In this document: positions 33,290 to 40,145 of the stretch, piece after piece
Position numbering within the stretch: position 1 is the stretch's first letter
Layout: the number at the start of each line of letters is the position of its first letter
NCBI RefSeq assembly: GCF_024519455.1
Contig: NZ_JALJRY010000003.1
Span: 1-64,000 of the forward strand
Reading direction: 5' to 3'
DNA length: 64,000 nt
From: Streptomyces sp. STR69
Lineage (GTDB): Bacteria; Actinomycetota; Actinomycetes; Streptomycetales; Streptomycetaceae
Position numbers and translations under genes: made by a program
Notes under the pieces: generated by a model
Told to the model about the DNA's origin: nothing
The model's input: the letters and a program-made list of their open reading frames with translations, nothing else
Database searches by the model: none

Positions 33290-33817
33290 TCAGTCCAGGC
33301 CGGGCACGGGCGCGCCGGAGGGGATCCCGGCCGCGAGGTAGCCGTCGTAGAACTCCTTCCAGGGCACACCGGCACCCGTACGGGGTCCCTCGGCGCGCTC
33401 GCCACGGGCCTTCGCGTCCAGGGCGCCGAGGCAGACCTCCCAGCCGGCGCCGTTGCGGGACGCGGTGTCCTCGGCGCCCAGGACGTTGGTGAGGGTGAAG
33501 CGGGTGCGCTTCTCCTCGATCTCCTCCAGATCGAAGTGCAGCTCGTCGCCGCCCCATTCGAAGGAGAGGTGCCGGGGCGCGTCCACGGCGATGACCCGGC
33601 CGGTCGACTCCGGCATGTTGGGGTCGCCGCTGAAGGTGACCGTGCCGCCGGGACGCAGATCGAACTCGGCGCGTGAGGGGAACCACTGGGCGAGTTCGTC
33701 GGGGTCGGTCACGAACTGCCAGACGCGGTCCAGGGGTTGGTCGTAGGTGCGGCTGAAACGAACGGCGGGGCGGCCGTCGTCGAGGGTGAGATAGGTACCG
33801 GTGAGATCGACGGACAT
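33290..33817 (-). CDS. SRPBCC (AHSA1-like) family protein
   Basis: 175 residues. START/Bet v1-like fold of AHSA1 type: FSRTYDQPLDRVWQFVTDPDELAQWFPSRAEFDLRPGG, then GRVIAVDAPRHLSFEW and RTRFTLTNVL. Members bind hydrophobic ligands or act with Hsp90-like partners; the ligand is not known. It lies six bases downstream of the ArsR gene, forming the common ArsR-SRPBCC operon. ATG 33817 has AAGGAC upstream. Confidence 0.9.
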   Translation of the reverse strand: MSVDLTGTYLTLDDGRPAVRFSRTYDQPLDRVWQFVTDPDELAQWFPSRAEFDLRPGGTVTFSGDPNMPESTGRVIAVDAPRHLSFEWGGDELHFDLEEIEEKRTRFTLTNVLGAEDTASRNGAGWEVCLGALDAKARGERAEGPRTGAGVPWKEFYDGYLAAGIPSGAPVPGLD

Positions 33818-33823
33818 GGCGGA

Positions 33824-34168
33824 TCAGTCCTTCGGGGCGGGTTTCCGGTCGGCGTCGTCCGATGTCTCGTCGAGGCGCCGGCCCAGCCTGTCGAGGCTGC
33901 GGTTCCACAGCTCGCGGTAGGGGGCGAGCCAGGCGTCGAGTGCGGCGATCGGGGCGGGGTCGAGGGCGTAGACCCGGCGCTGTGCGTCCTGTCGTACCCG
34001 GACCAGGCCCGCGTCCCGCAGCACCCGCAGGTGCTTCGACGTACTGGGCTGGCTCAGACCGCAGGCCTCCCCTATCTCACCGACGGGCCGGGGCCGCTCC
34101 AGGAGCAGGGCGACGATGGCCCGCCGGTGGGGATCGGCGAGGGCGGTCCAGAGCGAGGCGTCGGACAT
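33824..34168 (-). CDS. ArsR-family HTH regulator
   Basis: 114 residues. Winged helix of the ArsR type: LWTALADPHRRAIVALLLERPRPVGEIGEACGLSQPSTSKHLRVLRDAGLVRVRQDAQRRVYALDP in outline. No metal-binding cysteines (ELCVCDL-like) are seen, so a metal sensor is unlikely. It typically represses its own operon with the SRPBCC gene. ATG 34168 follows TTGGAG. Two GGCATAT copies on the minus strand lie just upstream and could be part of an operator. Confidence 0.92.
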   Translation of the reverse strand: MSDASLWTALADPHRRAIVALLLERPRPVGEIGEACGLSQPSTSKHLRVLRDAGLVRVRQDAQRRVYALDPAPIAALDAWLAPYRELWNRSLDRLGRRLDETSDDADRKPAPKD

Positions 34169-34218
34169 GGCTCCAATATGCCCCTGTGGTTATATGCCGG
34201 TCAAGGCATGCACAGCGG

Positions 34219-34656
34219 TCAGGAAACCGGGCGACCGTACCCCGCCACACCCTCGTGATCCACCCCGTGCGCCGTCCAGCTGTACAGATGCAGATCGAGG
34301 CCATCGGGGTCGTTGAACACCAGCAGCCAGCCGATCGACGCCTCGATCACCGGCGAGTGCGGGATGCCGAGCGCGTCCAGGTGAGCGGCCCAGGCCTCCA
34401 CATCGACGCGGTCCCGGACAGCGAAACTGACCGGGTCGAAGCCCTGACACCCTTGCGCGGCCTGGGAGTTGACCCGCAGACAGAGCATCGAGTCGCCGAG
34501 CCCCGGCACCTCCCCCGCCACCCCGCGCACGACACCGTCCGCATCCGGGAACTCGTGTGTGACCTTGAAGCCGAGCACACGGCCGTACCAGTCGCGCGAG
34601 CGGTCGAGATCGGTGACGGGCAGCTTCACGTGGTGGATTCCGGCGAGCTCCGGCAT
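34219..34656 (-). CDS. VOC family (glyoxalase-like) protein
   Basis: 145 residues. VOC fold: GIHHVKLPVTDLDRSRDWYGRVLGF, then FDPVSFAVRDRVDVEAWAAHLDALGI, WLLVFNDPDGLDLHLYSW. His14-type N-terminal and C-terminal acidic/His residues could coordinate a metal. ATG 34656 is used (GGAGTG upstream); the frame is open six codons further. It is divergent from the TetR gene 34734, with only 77 bp between, so control by that TetR protein is likely. Confidence 0.9.
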   Translation of the reverse strand: MPELAGIHHVKLPVTDLDRSRDWYGRVLGFKVTHEFPDADGVVRGVAGEVPGLGDSMLCLRVNSQAAQGCQGFDPVSFAVRDRVDVEAWAAHLDALGIPHSPVIEASIGWLLVFNDPDGLDLHLYSWTAHGVDHEGVAGYGRPVS

Positions 34657-34693
34657 GACACCCACACTCCTCATCGCACTGGTTCCATTTCAC

Positions 34694-34708
34694 CGCAGTA
34701 CGACTGCG
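34694..34708. promoter_or_regulatory. Palindrome, candidate TetR operator
   Basis: Arms cgcagt and actgcg with a 3-nt centre, between the divergent VOC and TetR genes, close to the expected -35 of the TetR promoter. Binding is inferred. Confidence 0.5.
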
Positions 34709-34720
34709 ACGATTTCCATC

Positions 34721-34726
34721 TAGACT
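34721..34726 (+). promoter_or_regulatory. -10 element of TetR gene, leaderless spacing
   Basis: TAGACT ends exactly seven bases before the ATG at 34734, and there is no SD in the intervening cctcccc. The -35 is not obvious. Confidence 0.4.
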
Positions 34727-34733
34727 CCTCCCC

Positions 34734-35387
34734 ATGCCCGACCCCGTCAACCAGAAGCGGCCCTACCGCTCGGCCAAGCGCGCCGAGACGGCCGCGGCGA
34801 CCCGCGCCCGCATCCGGGACGCGGCCTCCCGGCTGTTCACGGAGAAGGGGTTCACGGGCACGCGCATGAAGGACGTGGCGACGCTGGCCGGTGTCGGCGA
34901 GCGCACGCTGTACGACGCGTTCCCCACCAAGGCCGCCCTGTTCGGGCACACCCTGGGTGTCGCGATCGCCGGCGACGAGGAGCCCGTCGCCGTCCCGGAC
35001 CGCCCCGAGACCCTGGAGATCCGCGACGAGCCCGACCCCGGGCGCGCGATCGGCCGTACCGTCGACCAGATCACCGAACTGCTGGAGCGCGCCGGTGACT
35101 TGATCATGGTGACCGTCGAGGCGGCCGGCGCCGATCCGGACATGCGGGCCTCGGCGGACGCCGGAGCCCAGGCGACGTACGGCGTACATCTGGCCCTGAC
35201 CACGGCACTCGAGGAGCGCGGGACCCTTCGCGCGGGCCTCGACGCGCGCACCGCCGCCGACACGCTCTACGCGCTCGCGTCACCGCACATGCATCAACTC
35301 CTGCGCAGGCACCGGGGTTGGACTCGGCAGGCCTACCAAGCTTGGCTGCGACGGGTGTTGGTCACGGAGCTCCTCGACTCTCACTGA
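34734..35387 (+). CDS. TetR/AcrR family regulator
   Basis: 217 residues. TetR DNA-binding domain: ATRARIRDAASRLFTEKGFTGTRMKDVATLAGVGERTLYDAFPTKAALF in outline, followed by a helical ligand domain rich in Glu and Ala. ATG 34734 seems leaderless. Likely target: the divergent VOC gene and possibly the hydrolase/MFS promoters 1.5 kb downstream. The stop overlaps the 3' end of the convergent hydrolase gene by 7 bp. Confidence 0.92.
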   Translation: MPDPVNQKRPYRSAKRAETAAATRARIRDAASRLFTEKGFTGTRMKDVATLAGVGERTLYDAFPTKAALFGHTLGVAIAGDEEPVAVPDRPETLEIRDEPDPGRAIGRTVDQITELLERAGDLIMVTVEAAGADPDMRASADAGAQATYGVHLALTTALEERGTLRAGLDARTAADTLYALASPHMHQLLRRHRGWTRQAYQAWLRRVLVTELLDSH

Positions 35388-36223
35388 GCCGCCCCCTTCC
35401 ACCGTTCGGGGACGTCGCCGTCGCGGCTGTGCAACTGTGTCGCCAACACCCGTACCGCCGCGGCGAATCGGGCGGGGTCACGCAGGAACTCCATGTGGAT
35501 ACCGGGGAATTCGGCCCACGGCACGCAGATCCGACGGGCGAGCTCGATCGACGGGCGGGCGTAGTACGTGCCCCGGTCCTCCGCTCCCGCGCCCAACACC
35601 ACAGGGAACGGGGCCGACTTGAGCGCGGCCTCGTCGGGCCGGAAGGCGGCGAAGCCCGACCACTCCGTACCGAAGAGGTGGTCCTGGTTGCCGAGGAACC
35701 GCTTCCACAGGTCGCCGGGCCAGCGGTACGTGCCCTCACCGCGGGTGGTCTCGGCGAAGCGGCGGCCCGCCGCCGGGGCCCCGCCCTGCGCGTACAGCGC
35801 GGCCAGCTCGGCGAAGAAGCCGCGACCGGGGTCGCCGTCGGGCAGGACGTTCACGGCGGGCGGTTCATGGGCGATCAGGCCCGTCATCACCTCCGGGTGC
35901 AGTGCGGCCAGCGTGAGTCCGATGATCGCGCCCCCGCTGTTGCCGAACACCAGCGCCCGCCCGCCGGCCAGGCCGTCCACGAGCGCGCGGGCGTCGGCGG
36001 CCTGCACGGCGAGGTCCATCGGTGTCCCGGACCGGCCGGTGCTGCGCGAGTTGCCGCGCCGGTCGTAGGAGATCACCATGAAAGCGTCGGAAAGGATCTC
36101 CGCGACGCCGTCGTAGTAGCCGGCGTCTCCCCCGGCCCCGCTGATCATCAACAGCGCCGGGCCGCTGCCGCGCACCTCGTAGTACAGCCCGGCCCCGTCG
36201 GCCTCGAACACGCCCTTGCGCAT
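35381..36223 (-). CDS. Alpha/beta hydrolase
   Basis: 280 residues. Alpha/beta-hydrolase fold: YYEVRGSGPALLMISGAGGDAGYYD (oxyanion region), VISYDRRGNSRS, LVFGNSGGAIIGL with nucleophile Ser in G-N-S-G-G, and a C-terminal GIHMEF with the catalytic His. Esterase or lactonase-like; substrate unknown. ATG 36223 is the start at the family N terminus; the frame continues open upstream for about 200 codons but the sequence there is the antisense of the MFS gene. Divergent from the MFS exporter with palindromic sites between, so the pair is probably co-regulated. Confidence 0.88.
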   Translation of the reverse strand: MRKGVFEADGAGLYYEVRGSGPALLMISGAGGDAGYYDGVAEILSDAFMVISYDRRGNSRSTGRSGTPMDLAVQAADARALVDGLAGGRALVFGNSGGAIIGLTLAALHPEVMTGLIAHEPPAVNVLPDGDPGRGFFAELAALYAQGGAPAAGRRFAETTRGEGTYRWPGDLWKRFLGNQDHLFGTEWSGFAAFRPDEAALKSAPFPVVLGAGAEDRGTYYARPSIELARRICVPWAEFPGIHMEFLRDPARFAAAVRVLATQLHSRDGDVPERWKGAAQ

Positions 36224-36240
36224 GCCTGGATCCCCATCCC

Positions 36241-36264
36241 CAGCGAAACGTTGCCGTTTCGCTG
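36241..36264. promoter_or_regulatory. Perfect 10-4-10 palindrome (operator 1)
   Basis: Arms cagcgaaacg (36241-36250) and cgtttcgctg (36255-36264). It overlaps the predicted -35 of the MFS gene and lies 18 bases from the hydrolase start. It shares a CGAAAC/GTTTCG core with the next site. Confidence 0.7.
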
Positions 36265-36279
36265 AAAGTCCTCTAGTGT
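36251..36279 (+). promoter_or_regulatory. Promoter of MFS gene
   Basis: -35 TTGCCG (36251-36256), 17-nt spacer, -10 TAGTGT (36274-36279). This predicts a leader of about 60 nt with the palindrome at 36288-36302 at the start of the transcript. Confidence 0.5.
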
Positions 36280-36287
36280 CGATGTGT

Positions 36288-36302
36288 ACGAAACCGTTTC
36301 GT
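36288..36302. promoter_or_regulatory. Palindrome 7-1-7 (operator 2)
   Basis: Arms acgaaac and gtttcgt around a single base, just after the predicted transcription start of the MFS gene; same half-site CGAAAC as operator 1. Confidence 0.6.
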
Positions 36303-36318
36303 TTACGTTTTGGTAAAC
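36301..36318. promoter_or_regulatory. Inverted repeat 6-6-6 next to operator 2
   Basis: Arms gtttac and gtaaac with a 6-nt spacer, abutting operator 2. It may be a third protein site or a leader hairpin. Confidence 0.4.
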
Positions 36319-36347
36319 CCCGAACGACTTCCCTGGAGTGGTTCCCG

Positions 36348-37850
36348 ATGTCCCAGAAGACTCTGACCGAAGGCACCCAGTCGGGCGCCTTGGAGGCGCA
36401 GCCCACGGGCTCCTCCAAGCGGTGGTGGATCCTCGCGATCGTCGCCGTCGCACAGCTGATGGTGGTCCTCGACGCCACCATCGTGAACATCGCCCTGCCG
36501 TCGGCCCAGAAGGACCTCGGCTTCTCCGACGGCAACCGGCAGTGGATCGTCACCGCGTACGCTCTGGCGTTCGCCTCCCTGCTGCTGCTCGGCGGTCGGA
36601 TCGCCGACCTGTTCGGCCGCAAGACCGCCTTCCTCGTCGGTGTCGTCGGATTCGCCGGCGCCTCCGCCCTCGGCGGTGCCGCCAACAGCTTCGGCATGCT
36701 GGTCACCGCTCGCGCCCTCCAGGGTGTCGCGGGCGCGCTGCTCGCACCGGCCGCGCTCTCCCTGCTCAACACGACGTTCACGGACGCCCGTGAGCGTGCC
36801 CGGGCCTTCAGCGTGTACGGCGCCATCGCGGGCGCCGGCGGTGCGGTGGGCCTGCTGCTCGGCGGTGTGCTGACCGACGCCTTCGACTGGCGCTGGACGC
36901 TCTACGTCAACGTCGCCATCGCCTTCGTCGCCTTCGCCGGCGGCTGGGTCCTGCTCTCCAACCACCGCGACGCGGCGGGCTCCAAGCTGGACGTGCCGGG
37001 CACGGTACTGGTCGCCGGTGGGCTGTTCTCCCTCGTCTACGGTTTCTCCAACGCCGAGACGCACGACTGGAGTTCGCCGCAGACCTGGGGCTTCCTGATC
37101 GTGGGTGTCGTACTGCTGACGGCCTTCGTCTGGTGGCAGAACCGCGCCGCGCACCCGCTGCTGCCGCTGCGCATCCTGCTCGACCGCAACCGGGGCGCCT
37201 CGTTCCTGGCCGTGCTGATCACCGGTGCGGGCATGTTCGGTGTGTTCCTCTTCCTCACCTACTACCTCCAGCTGAACCTGGGCTTCAGCCCGACCAAGAC
37301 CGGTGTCGCGTTCCTGCCGATGATCGGCGCGCTGATGGTCATGGCACAGGTGGGCACCACGGTCCTGGTGCCGCGTCTCGGCCCGAAGGTCGTCATTCCG
37401 CTGGGCTTCGCGATCGCCATGGTCGGCATGGCCTGGCTGACCGGCATCGGGGTCGGCTCGTCCTACGCGAGCCATGTGCTGCCGCAGCTGATCGTGATCG
37501 GCGCGGGCCTCGGCATGGTGATGCCGCCGGCGATGCAGCTCGCCACGGGCGGGGTGGCCGCCGAGGACGCGGGTGTCGCCTCGGCGACGGTCAACGCCAT
37601 GCAGCAGGTGGGCGGTTCGATCGGTACGGCACTGCTGAACACGCTGGCCGCGAGCGCCGCGACCGACTACCTGGCCGGGAAGGACGCGTCCAGCAAGCTG
37701 GTCCAGGCGCAGGCGACGATCGAGAGCTACACCACCGCGTTCTGGTGGTCGGCGGGCTTCTTCGCCGCGGGCACGCTGATCGCGTTCGCGCTCTACCGTC
37801 GCGGGGTTCCGCAGCAGGACGCGGACGCCGCACCGGTCGTCCACATGTGA
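36348..37850 (+). CDS. DHA2-family (14-TMS) MFS drug exporter
   Basis: 500 residues with fourteen hydrophobic segments. Motifs: AQLMVVLDATIVNIALPSAQKDLGF (helix 1 motif D1), LLLGGRIADLFGRK (motif A), RALQGVAGALLAPAALSLL (motif B) and AGAGGAVGLLLGGVLTD (motif C, antiporter). Proton-coupled export of drugs or metabolites is expected. ATG 36348 follows CTGGAGTGG. Controlled by a promoter with tandem palindromes and followed by a strong terminator, so monocistronic. Confidence 0.95.
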   Translation: MSQKTLTEGTQSGALEAQPTGSSKRWWILAIVAVAQLMVVLDATIVNIALPSAQKDLGFSDGNRQWIVTAYALAFASLLLLGGRIADLFGRKTAFLVGVVGFAGASALGGAANSFGMLVTARALQGVAGALLAPAALSLLNTTFTDARERARAFSVYGAIAGAGGAVGLLLGGVLTDAFDWRWTLYVNVAIAFVAFAGGWVLLSNHRDAAGSKLDVPGTVLVAGGLFSLVYGFSNAETHDWSSPQTWGFLIVGVVLLTAFVWWQNRAAHPLLPLRILLDRNRGASFLAVLITGAGMFGVFLFLTYYLQLNLGFSPTKTGVAFLPMIGALMVMAQVGTTVLVPRLGPKVVIPLGFAIAMVGMAWLTGIGVGSSYASHVLPQLIVIGAGLGMVMPPAMQLATGGVAAEDAGVASATVNAMQQVGGSIGTALLNTLAASAATDYLAGKDASSKLVQAQATIESYTTAFWWSAGFFAAGTLIAFALYRRGVPQQDADAAPVVHM

Positions 37851-37882
37851 TCCGCTCCGCCGAGAGCTGAGCCGCACAGACC

Positions 37883-37918
37883 GAGGGGTCGCCGTCCGCA
37901 GGGAGACGGCGACCCCTC
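37883..37918 (+). terminator. Hairpin terminator after MFS gene
   Basis: 14-bp perfect stem (gaggggtcgccgtc at 37883-37896 and complement at 37905-37918), 8-nt loop, 33 bases after the stop codon. Confidence 0.85.
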
Positions 37919-38070
37919 TCCACTGTCCTACTGACAGAAAGTCAACCTTTCTGACCGAAGTTCACCATGTCGAGTGAACCAGATCTTGCGGGCGGCGTGT
38001 CATGGATGTTCAGGGCTTCTCCGGGGTAACTACCGAGACCGAATGCGCCCCGTGCCGAGGTGGAGCGGCC

Positions 38071-38451
38071 ATGACAGCGGAAGCGGACGAACGCGACAGT
38101 CCCGCGGCCAACTCCTGTGCCCGTACACGGCCGTACGGCACCTTCACGGTGGTCGAGGTCTCGGGCGAGATCGACATGGCGACCGCCGGCCTGGTCGTCG
38201 AGCACCTGGACGCCGCGACGGCGGTCGAGGAGCCCGACGTACTGGTGGATCTGCGGCCCGTCGAGTTCCTCGACTGTTCGGGGCTGCGCGTTCTGTGCCG
38301 GGCCGAGCGGCGGGCGAGGGAACGCGGCGGGCGGCTGCGGATCGTCTCGGACGGGCCGCGCATCGACCGGCTGCTGCGCGCCTCGGGTCTGTCCGGCCGC
38401 TTTCCGCCGCTGCGCGTGATGCCCTCCCGGCCGGAGAAGCCGCAACGATGA
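38071..38451 (+). CDS. STAS-domain anti-sigma factor antagonist
   Basis: 126 residues. STAS fold: TFTVVEVSGEIDMATAGLVVEHLDAA, VLVDLRPVEFLDCSGLRVLCRAER with the phosphorylatable Ser in DCSGL, then RLLRASGLSGRFP. Such proteins release sigma factors by binding anti-sigma kinases when unphosphorylated, and are substrates of SpoIIE phosphatases, three of which are encoded in this window. ATG 38071 has GGAG six bases upstream; an in-frame ATG at 38002 would add a Cys-containing 23-residue extension. Confidence 0.9.
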   Translation: MTAEADERDSPAANSCARTRPYGTFTVVEVSGEIDMATAGLVVEHLDAATAVEEPDVLVDLRPVEFLDCSGLRVLCRAERRARERGGRLRIVSDGPRIDRLLRASGLSGRFPPLRVMPSRPEKPQR

Positions 38452-38564
38452 CAGGGGCCGGCTCGGGCGACCCCACACCGCCCGGCCGACCCCTGGTGCG
38501 GGATCGCAGTGCTCCGCGACAGGGGTGCGCACTCCCCAGCTACGGACCCTTCCTGATGCTCACG

Positions 38565-38586
38565 GAGACCGTGCGACCCCGGTCTC
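38565..38586 (-). terminator. Hairpin downstream of the inhibitor gene
   Basis: Arms gagacc and ggtctc with a 10-nt loop, directly abutting the stop codon of the subtilisin-inhibitor gene. It is weak but well placed. Confidence 0.4.
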
Positions 38587-39024
38587 TCAGAACGTGAAGA
38601 CACCTCCGTACCCGTAGGAGTCCTTCACGCACTCGTTGGAGAAGACGCGCTCGTAGGAGACGCGCTTGCCCTGCCAGACACCGTCGATGGTGACGACGAC
38701 GGGGCGGTAGAGCTTGTTGCAGAGCACATCGCTCCGGGTCGCCAGGGCGTCGAAGTCGCCCCCGATGCCGCGCAGTTCGGCGCAGGCCCGGTCGGCGGAC
38801 GGGTGGGTGCCGGAGGAGGTCGGCGCGCAGGTGAGGGTCACGGCGCGTTCCGGTGTGGCGAGGGCGGCGTCGTCCCCGTGGCCCATGGTCAGCACCAGGG
38901 CCGACGGGGCGTAGAGCGCGGACGGGCCGGTGCCGTGGGCCGCGAGGGCGGTCCCGGTGAGGGGCCCGCAGACGGCGGTGGCCGTCAGGCCCAGAGTCGC
39001 TGCCCAGCGCGCGGTGTTCCGCAT
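38587..39024 (-). CDS. Streptomyces subtilisin inhibitor (SSI) family, Lys P1
   Basis: 145 residues. Signal peptide ([23 protein letters not shown]) and an SSI fold of about 110 residues: [17 protein letters not shown] opening strand, [22 protein letters not shown] with two conserved cysteines, [34 protein letters not shown] with the other two. The reactive site by alignment with SSI (CPM-VYDP) is Asn-Lys104/Leu105-Tyr, so P1 is Lys, which predicts trypsin-type targets rather than only subtilisin. ATG 39024 has GGAAGG nine bases upstream; the ATG at 39033 touches the SD. A 27-bp palindrome precedes the gene. It may restrain host trypsin-like proteases during development. Confidence 0.93.
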   Translation of the reverse strand: MRNTARWAATLGLTATAVCGPLTGTALAAHGTGPSALYAPSALVLTMGHGDDAALATPERAVTLTCAPTSSGTHPSADRACAELRGIGGDFDALATRSDVLCNKLYRPVVVTIDGVWQGKRVSYERVFSNECVKDSYGYGGVFTF

Positions 39025-39047
39025 TGTGTGCATCCTTCCGCTCGATA

Positions 39048-39074
39048 CGAACCGATCACGAACGGATCGGTTCG
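39048..39074. promoter_or_regulatory. Perfect palindrome upstream of SSI gene
   Basis: Arms cgaaccgatc (39048-39057) and gatcggttcg (39065-39074) with a 7-nt spacer, 24 bases before the start codon. It is likely an operator or a leader hairpin that affects inhibitor expression. Confidence 0.6.
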
Positions 39075-39348
39075 AAGAGATGCCGGTCCCGCTCGGTCGG
39101 TGCCGAACCGGCGGGCGCCACTCTGCCGAGTCCGCCGCCGGAACACACATCCCACCCACAGGTTTCAGTAACCTTGCGTGTTGAATCAGTGGCGTGAAGT
39201 CACAGAATTCGAACGCGCGAACCCCGGAACCATGGGCTTCCTGATCGCGAAATCGGGCCGGTTGGCCGGTTTACCCGCCCTCGCCAATCGTCCTGAAACA
39301 GTCCCGAAACATTCCGCTTCAGCTCTCGGCGCACTCCACCGCAGCCCC

Positions 39349-39377
39349 TTGCGTTCGCACTGCTTGCGAGTAATCGT
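39349..39377 (+). promoter_or_regulatory. Possible leaderless promoter
   Basis: TTGCGT (39349-39354), a 17-nt spacer and AATCGT (39372-39377), then six bases to ATG 39384, which has no SD. Matches are modest. Confidence 0.3.
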
Positions 39378-39383
39378 CATTAC

Positions 39384-39935
39384 ATGATTACGACAGAGCA
39401 GCAGGAGAAGCTTCGCGGCTGGTTCACCGGCCGTCTGCCCGACGATCTGTTCGAGGAGCTGGTCGAGGTCACGGTCGACCGCGAGGAGGTCACCGTCATC
39501 GGCCGCATCCCCGCACCCAAGCTCGCCGAGGACGTCTCGGACGCCGAGAAGGAGGCGGCGATCCAGGGCCGCGTCCAGGAGTTCCGCGAGCGCACCCGGG
39601 AGACCCGGATCGCGGTCGCCCGCGAGGCCGAGCACCGGTTCCGCAGGAAGGTCTCGTGGGGCGTGGAGTGCGCCGGGGATCGCTCCCTGTTCACCCACAT
39701 CTCCGCCCCCGTGATGACCCGGCTGCGCCAGCCCGAGCGCCAGGTCCTCGACACCCTCATCGCGGCCGGCGTGGCCCGCAGCCGCAGCGACGCCCTCGCC
39801 TGGTGCGTCCGTCTCGTCCAGCGCCACACCGACGACTGGCTCGCCGAACTGCGCGACTCCCTCGAACACGTCCAGCGGGTCCGCGCCCAGGGCCCCGACA
39901 CGGAACCGGAGGACACCCCGACCGACAGCGAGTGA
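39384..39935 (+). CDS. Conserved-looking actinobacterial protein of unknown function
   Basis: 183 residues, soluble and highly charged. Predicted pattern: EQQEKLRGWFTGRLPDDLFEELVEVTVDREEVTVIGRI (alpha then beta hairpin), a long charged helix (SDAEKEAAIQGRVQEFRERTRETR), then WGVECAGDRSLFTHISAPVMTRLRQPERQVLDTLIAAGVARSRSDALAWCVRLVQRHTDDWLAEL in outline; the last part looks like a ribbon-helix-helix-type segment (PERQVLDTLIAAGVARSRSDAL). Strong GC3 bias supports coding. No function is assigned; DNA binding is a guess from that segment. Confidence 0.8.
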   Translation: MITTEQQEKLRGWFTGRLPDDLFEELVEVTVDREEVTVIGRIPAPKLAEDVSDAEKEAAIQGRVQEFRERTRETRIAVAREAEHRFRRKVSWGVECAGDRSLFTHISAPVMTRLRQPERQVLDTLIAAGVARSRSDALAWCVRLVQRHTDDWLAELRDSLEHVQRVRAQGPDTEPEDTPTDSE

Positions 39936-39948
39936 CATCAGGGCCTCA

Positions 39949-39969
39949 GGGTGGACGATTCCTCCACCC
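39949..39969 (+). terminator. Small hairpin after the 39384 gene
   Basis: Arms gggtgga and tccaccc with a 7-nt loop, 13 bases after the stop codon. Confidence 0.45.
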
Positions 39970-40145
39970 ACGGCGCGAAAGATGGATGAACCGTCCTCTG
40001 GTGCGGGCATCGCGGCCGACCGTAGCGTCGGCGGACACCCTGAGGACGGCATCCGCTCACCCCGCCCACCCCGCGCGCGTGAACAGCCGTCCACACCGCC
40101 GTCGCGCCACCCCGCGCTCCACCGCCGTCCCCCGCTGGAGCCCCC

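Larger units (their letters stand above)
39025..39383. other. 359-bp intergenic region between divergent genes
   Basis: Between the inhibitor and the 39384 gene. It holds a perfect 10-7-10 palindrome (39048-39074) near the inhibitor start and a promoter-like pair near the other end. GC content is lower than in coding neighbours. The short open frames here lack coding character. Confidence 0.7.

Noticed and set aside
34174..34196. ArsR operator at the AATATG/TATATG pair
   Set aside because: The two GGCATAT copies are direct rather than inverted and could be simple -10 regions; too weak to list as an operator.
39936..40145. TPP or other riboswitch before the NCS1 permease
   Set aside because: Some NCS1 genes have TPP riboswitches, but the conserved CUGAGA-type and pyrophosphate-arm elements are not found here.
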